A stretch of DNA of 64,000 nucleotides from Theropithecus gelada (taxonomy: Eukaryota; Chordata; Mammalia; Primates; Cercopithecidae). The stretch covers positions 23,967,459 to 24,031,458 of the forward strand of contig NC_037670.1 of the NCBI RefSeq assembly GCF_003255815.1, in the 5' to 3' direction. The notes beneath the pieces are model-generated. The model made no database searches. It saw only the letters and a program-made list of their open reading frames with translations, and was not told the DNA's origin. The position numbers and the translations under genes are program-made. Shown piece by piece: positions 57,538 through 64,000 of this stretch (its first letter is position 1; the number at the start of each line of letters is the position of its first letter).

Positions 57538-58469
57538 GTAACTAGGCAAGTTCAAAGGCCTGAAGGTCAGCACCTGACTCCACTTCCTTATGGTAAAAAG
57601 AGGAAAAACAAAGACAACAACAACAAAAAAACATCTTGCAGAATCTAGCAGAATTTAGGAATAGATGCTGCCTTCAGCCCAGCCCTGAACACAGGGGAAT
57701 CAATCACTCCATGAAAAATTGGGTGAATCTCACTCTCACATCTTTAGGGCTTCATAGGATCTCTAGGAGTTGCCCTGGATGTAAGTTTCAACCCTGGGGA
57801 AAGTTCCCATTTCACTTTAGATTCAGAGTTGAAATCCAACTTTTGGGTCTAAAGATACTCAACTGGGTTTCTCTTAAACAAACATAATTAGGAAATTGAA
57901 AAATATACACACACGAACTTATACATAGAGATATTTAACTAGTTGATGTTTCTGGATGGTCTTTAAAAGGCTCTTTACAGCTGTGTGTAGATAACACTCA
58001 TGGGCAATGTACTCTAACTGTCCCATAAACCAGGAAGGCAGGGCATGTTGCACAATACGTCACCCCATCACTTGACCGTAGTAAAATGACTACTTCCTTG
58101 ATGAATGTGTACCAGTTCTTTCATATGTTATTTGAGTAAATGATAAAAGTGGCAATTATGTTTTAATAGGATATGTTTCCAAATCTTTTTTTAAACCATT
58201 GCCAACATATACAATGAACAGTCTGTATATTTACATGCTCCAAGGTGGAGTCTAGGTTATTTTATGGTAAACATATGGAAACTTGCTGTACTTAGGAAGT
58301 TTTTTCTCCTGCCAATGAAGTTTTTCATTAACCAAAGCTTTTGTTTTGGTTGATCCATTCCTGTTCTATGAATCAGAAATAATAGGCATGTTATGATAAA
58401 ATATCCCCTCTTTAATGCAAACAGAAAGGCTAAAACACTGGGATGATATCTCTGAGACTGTTTGAGTGT

Positions 58470-58823
58470 TGTATTAGTATGTTCTCACATCTTTAATAAA
58501 GACGTACCCAAGACTGGGTAATTTATAAAGGAAAGAGGTTTAATTGACTCACAGTTCTGCAGGGCTGGAGAGGCCTCAGGAAACTTACAATCATGGCAGA
58601 AGGGGAAGCAAACGTGTCCTTCTTCACATGGCAGCAGCAAGGAGAAATGCCGAGCAAAGGGAGAAAAAGCCCTTTGTAAAGTCATCATATCTTATGAGAA
58701 CAGCAGCATGGGGGTAACCACCCCCATGATTCAATTACCTCCCACTGGATCCCTCCCATGAGGGGACTATGGGAACTACAAGTCAAGATGAGATTTGGGT
58801 GGGGACACAGCCAAACCATATCA
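58470..58823 (-). mobile_element. THE1-type solo LTR with 5-bp target duplication
   Basis: The plus strand reads TGTATTAGTATGTTCTCACA to CAAACCATATCA, matching THE1/MaLR in reverse. AGTGT at 58465-58469 and 58824-58828 is an exact 5-bp duplication. Internal retroviral sequence is absent, so the insertion has recombined to a solo LTR. Confidence 0.95.
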
Positions 58824-59699
58824 AGTGTTTAAAAAGAAAGCCAAAGGTAAAAAGAAATGTTTCTGAGATCCTAAGCACATTCACCTTTCTGAATCATCCT
58901 GCATTTCTGGAACACAAATGAGCTAATCAAAAATTGCTGGTATTATTCAGATTACAATGAGAAGTTTTTCCTTCCATTATCTCTAAGCTTTTGATCATTT
59001 GCACTTTTTGAGTTTTCTTTGCTGTAGCTTGAGTTGTTTCATATATAGCAAATTTTCATAATAAATACAAAACAATTCTCCAGCTTAAAATGTGAAACTA
59101 AGAAAAATTGCTTATAATCAGAAGCTTTTCAATGGATACTGATAGTTAATAACACATGGTTCAAAATCAAAGAGCCATCTCATGTATCTGACACCTGTCA
59201 CCTATGTTCTTTCAATCAATCAGTACTACTTTTTGAGCATGTATGCTATCAGCCTTGAGTCAGATCTTACAAAGGTGTTGAAAATGCAAAGGTCATTGAG
59301 AGTTTCACCAATCTTACCATCTAAATGCTTTCTCTGAAGCAAAGGAAATGAGCCATACATTCTGTGTTGAATCAGTGGTGTGGATGAGGCCCTGCTCTAT
59401 CGTTCAGAACAAGCACAGAGCACTGATGCTTGGGGGTGATGATGCCACGAAACCCATCCTTCATGCTAAAGTCAATAAGGCATTTTTCCCCCCAGAAGCC
59501 AAATATATCTTGAGATTCCATTTTGAAATAAGGGCTGCTCTTGTTTCTGTTCTTCATGTTCATGCTGAGGAGATGCAAATACTGGATTAAAGGGCATCTC
59601 ACTCAATTAATAGAAATTAAATAAAATCAAGACCATTTTGGTCCATAGATACTAGGCCTTCATAGAGTCAACTAATACTATCTAGATATTTGTTGAAAC

Positions 59700-60130
59700 G
59701 TTTAAGACTTACTCAGGTGCAAGTGACAAAAACTGAGCTCAGACTGGCTTAAGAAAAAGGGGAAGGCAGAAGGGAAGGGAGGGACTTTGGGTCCAGCTGG
59801 ATCCAGAGTCTCAGATGATATCATCGAGATGACTGTCTCAGCTCTAGCTGCCTCTGTTTAACTTCAGTTTCACAGATTTTCTTCATATGGCTTCAAGATG
59901 GTCCCTAGTAGCTTCTGTGATTACATAGTAGGACCTCCAGATCAAGTATGACCTCTTACCTTAAGCTCCGGTTCAGTTCCCCTAAAGAGCTCTGATTGGG
60001 CCAGCTCTGGGCCAATCACAGTGTGTGTGGGTGAGACGGGGGTGGGACAATTTCATAGGCTTGAGTGACTACCCACTCCTAGGGTGAGTGAAGTGGATCA
60101 CATGGTCATGACAGCCAGTGGAGAGACCTG
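59700..60130 (-). repeat. Old interspersed repeat, family unknown
   Basis: CAAGTGACAAAAACTGAGCT, CAGACTGGCTTAAGAAAAAG, GAGCTCTGATTGGGCCAGCT and GGGCCAATCACAGTG follow a common mammalian repeat I remember, LTR-like, but cannot name. Confidence 0.45.
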
Positions 60131-60254
60131 TGTAGAAGGGAGGGAGAGCAGTTTGGGAAGGAAAGGAGGCAGGACAGGTAACACATGTCAGAATTATATT
60201 ATTGTTTGATGAAGAGGCAGTATTGCAGAGTAAATATCGAAAACTCAGCGTAAC

Positions 60255-60470
60255 CTAGGAGTAAAATGGTTGATATGGGCTTCTATCCTGGCTATACCAC
60301 TTACTAGCGATATGACCTTCAGCAAGTTACTTAACGTTTGTGTCTCACTCTCCTTCCTCGAGGTGAAGGTAACAATAGTACCCCACCTCATTGGATTGCT
60401 TTGAGAATGAAATAAGCTACTTCATACAAAACCCTTGGATTAGCGCCTGGCATATGGAAATGTTACGTAG
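60255..60470 (+). repeat. MIR SINE
   Basis: CCACTTACTAGCGATATGAC, CTTCAGCAAGTTACTTAACG, AACAATAGTACCCCACCTCA and AGCGCCTGGCATATGG are near-consensus MIR segments. Confidence 0.9.
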
Positions 60471-60544
60471 TTGAGTGGCTTCTGCCTGGTGTTGTTTAAG
60501 CTACATATTTTTTGATATGAAACAGTCCCTTTAGTGGGGAAATA

Positions 60545-60740
60545 AGTATCCACCCATTGATTCATTCATTGATTCATCAAATATTTATTAAGTACCAGTG
60601 AATGGTCAAGTACTTGCCTACCATTGGGGATGCAGCAGTGACCTCGACCCAGACCTGCCCTCAAGGAGCTCATAATTATAGAGGCAGAAGGTACTGAAGA
60701 AACGAGATTATAATGAAACGTGGGAAGTGCTGCGAGGGGT
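60545..60740 (-). repeat. L2 LINE 3' end
   Basis: GATTCATTCATTGATTCATC, AAATATTTATTAAGTACCAG, GGGGATGCAGCAGTGACCTC and CCCTCAAGGAGCTCATAATT are the reverse L2 end in order. Confidence 0.85.
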
Positions 60741-61540
60741 GTGTCACCTGTACCACCTGCATCTCAGGGCAGCCATGGCTCCAGTCCGAGGTCTCCAACT
60801 GAGCATGTCTCTAGTGGCACTCCCTCTTGTTATCTGCCTCTCTCTCCCCCAAGTTTCCCACCTTTTCTTTTGAGATCCTGTGCCCCTTCATCAACAAACA
60901 CCACCCCTACAGAGAGAGGAGGTTCCAGCTCTGCCTCCTTTCTTTGTGTCTTATGAAAATGGGTGCTTCACCTGGAGATGGAGATGTAGCTGGTTCCGGG
61001 TTTGTGGCAGTGAGTCTCAGTGGGGGAGGGTGTGTGTATAATTTTACCCCTCAGGGGAAATTTGGCACCTTCTGGAGACAGTTTTGGTTGTCACACTGAG
61101 GGGTGCTCCTGGCATCTTTTAGGTAAAGGACAGGGATGCTGCTCAGCCTCCTACAGTGCCCAAGACAGCTCCCTCAACAAAGACCTGTGCAGTCCCAAAT
61201 GCCGTGGACACTCTTCAGGGTAGAGGGCTTGCAGAGGGGGCTTGTGGAGGGGAGGGACTGGAGATGAAGCTCCATAGGTCTTGCATTGTGGAAAATGGAG
61301 AAGACAGACTTTTGCTCGAGCCTGGCTATAGGCACCCAATGTGTCCGTGTAGAGGGGACATGCCTGTCGTGGCCTCTCCAGAAGTGTGGGGAGATGCAGG
61401 GAGGCGACACCAGCACCAACCCCCCTTGGCCAGGCTCTCCTGTGGCTCTCCCCTTCCTACTGAGTTGCCAGCACTTATGAAACCATCATTACAGGTATTT
61501 TTGTTTTCCAGAAACAGAATTACCACTTTTCTGCACCCTG

Positions 61541-61945
61541 ATGTGAGAGGCAGAATTTGCTATATTTCCCCCAGATCTTCTATAGAGTGGAATTTTTGGC
61601 TGAGCACATGACTGCCTAGAAGCAATCACTGTGTTTCCCTGCTTCCCCTGAAACTGGGTGAAGACACGTGGCTGGTTCTGTCCAATGAGGTGACAGCAAC
61701 AAACCCTACTGTAGATGCGGATGTGGATGTGGTGGCTGGGTGACATCTTGGACCGTGAGACAAGGACCTCACCTTAGAGGTGGCCAAGTGGCAGAATGAA
61801 GAAGCCAGGTCCCACAGGTTCAGTGAAGAGGAGCTAGATCATTTCTGCCACACTTTGCAGGGAAAAGGAAACCCAGTCCCGTGGTGTTTAAGCCACTGTG
61901 ATTTGGTGTCTATGATACTTGCAGCCAACCTGATCCTAACTGGTA
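61541..61945 (+). mobile_element. ERVL/MaLR-type LTR
   Basis: It starts near TGATGTGAGAGGCAGAATTT and holds TTCTGTCCAATGAGGTGACA, TGTTTAAGCCACTGTGATTT and an end at GCCAACCTGATCCTAACTGG. Full-length order with strong divergence. Confidence 0.65.
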
Positions 61946-62164
61946 AAATAGGTAAATTCATTCTTGGACTTTCAGACTTTTACCTTTTAAAGTTTTGGGG
62001 GCTAAAGTAGAGGGCTGCCTGAATAGTGACTGGAGACTGGTGGCCCTCCTGGCAGGCTGCCTCCGAGAGCATGTCCCGTGGTGCAGACACCCAGGAAGGA
62101 GAGGGATCATGTGTTGTGTACGCGCTTCCACATAGTCCCCAAGATGTATGTGCTTTCACATATG

Positions 62165-62355
62165 CCTCTGGTGCTCCTGCCCTACAGGAGTGCTTGGTGC
62201 ACCCTACTAGACCCCTGCCTTATCCCAGTGCCCCTTCCTTCTCTTTTCCTTCTGAGGTCATTCTTCCCTACCCCTGGGGACAGGGCTGCCCTGATACCTT
62301 GCGGTCCCAGCAGATCCTCCCCACAGAGAAGAAATGGTCTCAGAGGGCGAGGACT
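62165..62355 (+). repeat. Local direct duplication B, copy 1
   Basis: About 191 bp recurs at 63053-63242 in the same orientation with roughly 15 substitutions and 3 small indels (about 91% identity by eye). The shared core runs from CTACAGGAGTGCTTGG to GGTCTCAGAGGG. Confidence 0.9.
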
Positions 62356-63052
62356 CTGGAAAGGAAAATCTCTTGAATCATTCCCGAGAACATTACTGGC
62401 CTGTATCGTGTATCTCTCATGTGCAGGGAGCTGCCTGAGAACACTGCAGGGGTGTCGCACTGATGCCCAGAACCCCTCAATAAAAAGGGAAAGCAGAACA
62501 TCATGATAAACCTGACTCATAGGTGACGGGGGGCGGGTGTGCTAAGTGTAAGTGACAAGAAGTTAGAGGCACCGAAAAAGAAAAACAAGGGAGGAACAAT
62601 GTCAGGGATCTCATGGCACTCTTGCCTAGGTGCCTCCCAGCACTTCATAAGCAGGGTTCTTTTCTGACCTGCTAACTCATCCGAGGGGATGTGCATTTCC
62701 TTTGTGGTCCAGGCAGGCTCACGCCCTGGCCTCCTTTCCTGGGGGGTGGCTGAGCTGGGGCAGAGGATGCAGAGGAGCACAGAGCCAGTGCTGGGCCATC
62801 TGTATTCCTTCTCAGGGTGTCTGGTTTTCTCACAGTTCTGGGAGGAGAAGAGAGACAAGGAAGAGCGCTTTGTTTTCGAATCTACAGAGACCTTCAGCAT
62901 TCTCTGATTCCCAGCACTCTTCCTATCTGTAGCCTTTTGTACCCACGCTCTGCCTCTTCCCTTCCACTGGTGGGCCCCACTGGACAGAGCAGGCTTGGGA
63001 GGTGCTGTGTCCCGGGTCTGCTCCTGGGACACTCCTGGCCAGGTACTGCCTC

Positions 63053-63242
63053 TTCCTGGTGTACCTGTCCTACAGGAGTGCTTGGTTCACCCTACTAGAC
63101 CCCTGCCTTATCCCAGCTCCCCTTCTTTCTCGTTTCCTTCTGAGGTCATTCTTCCCTACCCCTGGGACAGGGATGTCCTGATACCTTGTCCCAGCACATC
63201 CTCCCCACAGAGAAGAAGAAATGGTCTCAGAGGGTGAGGACT
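63053..63242 (+). repeat. Local direct duplication B, copy 2
   Basis: Partner of 62165-62355, offset 888 bp. It differs by loss of CGG (CCTTGTCCC), gain of GAA (GAAGAAGAAATGG) and scattered substitutions. Its right end runs into a MIR-like sequence; copy 1 carries only the first part of that MIR. Confidence 0.9.
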
Positions 63243-63320
63243 GTTCTGCAGACATAGTCGGCAGATGGAAGAGCTGGGACTTAAACCCAAGTTCCAAGGT
63301 GTGTGCTCCCTTCTCTCTCT
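63205..63320 (-). repeat. MIR SINE
   Basis: CCACAGAGAAGAAGAAATGG, GGCAGATGGAAGAGCTGGGA and CTTAAACCCAAGTTCC are in the reverse MIR order (cagagaagaaactgagg...gcagagctgggacttgaaccc). Confidence 0.6.
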
Positions 63321-63699
63321 TCTCTCTCTCTGCACCACAATTCTCTTGTCCATAAACATTCGAGTAATATAGAAATATAGAAAGTTTAGACAAATAGGAT
63401 GGTCAAACTTGAAGATGGTTTAATTATTTTTAATGGAGAATAGAGGTTTTTGTAATGACAGTATCATCAAATGCTATGATTAAGTGCTGAATCATAGTTG
63501 TTTAAAATACATTTCTTTATCGAGCCAATTAGCAATGCTAAAATGATCCCAGTGTCCTACTTGAATGACCAAGAGGTTCCAGATGCAAAGTTCCGGAGCA
63601 GGAGAATTAGACTGATGTACTCAATAAATTATTCTTTAAGAGGAAAATCCATTTTCCAAAATGTATACCTAAGAAGTGAGACATGAAAATCAGCCTGAA

Positions 63700-64000
63700 T
63701 GATGAAATGTTTTTTCACATTGTTGGAAAAATGCAAGTCTCAGGAGTTGGCTTCAACGCTGCAGCCAGCGTTTCCGCAGGGCTGAGGACTGGGCTGGCGG
63801 ATGGGGCTGCCCACAGGCCTCAGTGGTGACAGTGCCAGAGCTGCGCGCACTCTGCCTGGGCTAAATGGATGCATTACCTTGCTCTCTAGAAATAATGGGA
63901 ATTACCCACTTAATCCTTGGCACACAGCATGGATGATATATCAATTAATGAGTAATTAGGAAGATTTTTCCAGAACATTAGGTTCTGGGAGAAAGTCTCA
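63700..64000. promoter_or_regulatory. Candidate conserved non-coding element at window end
   Basis: No repeat is recognised. A GC-rich part (63755-63850) is followed by AT-rich motif-like sequence, including GATATATCAATTAATGAGTA and ATTAGG with several TAAT/ATTA cores (63930-63960). Speculative; the block may continue beyond the window. Confidence 0.2.

Larger units (their letters stand above)
1..64000. other. Primate intergenic or intronic DNA; stretches with nothing recognised
   Basis: No gene is supported anywhere in the window. The longer intervals in which I recognise neither a gene nor a repeat are 1-315, 356-984, 1610-3203, 4451-5142, 5361-6531, 8157-9406, 11401-12350, 12834-13227, 13861-14284, 14491-15502, 15626-17444, 17805-18699, 18861-19601, 21491-22654, 27599-29888, 31687-32719, 32871-33254, 33740-35532, 35581-36568, 37201-38204, 38234-39769, 39901-41072, 41796-42129, 43938-44284, 47782-49239, 49804-50162, 50226-50879, 51451-52384, 52613-53429, 54171-54564, 54741-55347, 55681-56074, 56946-57459, 57538-58469, 58829-59699, 60741-61540, 62356-63052 and 63321-64000. 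Open frames there are short, unrelated in neighbouring frames, and lack splice or homology support that I can see. Confidence 0.75.

Overview
The window reads as primate nuclear DNA, most likely human or another catarrhine. It carries AluJ-, AluS- and AluY-like copies, primate-age L1 3' ends, a THE1-type LTR, and many older mammalian repeats (MIR, L2, MER5-type hAT elements, MaLR/MLT1-type LTRs). I found no protein-coding gene, exon chain, rRNA, tRNA or CRISPR array that I can support. It looks like intergenic or deep intronic sequence. Family names are from memory of consensus sequences; subfamily names are tentative because no library search was possible.

Layout. 1-9.4 kb: mostly unique DNA with MIR, MER5 and MaLR copies, a 20-bp G-rich tandem repeat, and a roughly 217-bp direct duplication (3204-3420 and 5143-5360). 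9.4-11.4 kb: an old L1M in minus orientation split by a younger plus-strand L1. 11.4-24 kb: unique DNA with MaLR LTRs, a purine-rich (GACA)n tract, an ERV1-like LTR, a palindromic MITE, and a low-repeat stretch at 23.0-24.0 kb that could be conserved regulatory DNA. 24.1-31.7 kb: repeat-dense, with a hAT remnant, several L1 3' ends, an Alu cluster, a possible processed-transcript insertion and a chimeric retro-insertion with 15-bp target-site duplications. 31.7-41 kb: mostly unique. 41-51.5 kb: Alus inserted in or next to ERV1 and MaLR LTRs, a tandem double Alu insertion, and L2. 51.5-64 kb: MIR, L2, L1M, a THE1-type solo LTR and a second local direct duplication (62165-62355 and 63053-63242).

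By my coordinates about a third of the window is recognisable transposable element. Nothing here works together as a gene set. The points most worth checking are the two local duplications, the chimeric L1-containing insertion at 31417-31686, the tandem Alu insertion at 44736-45225, the candidate conserved element at 23.0-24.0 kb, and a 301-codon open frame at 7857-8762 that I do not believe is a gene but that is unusually long.
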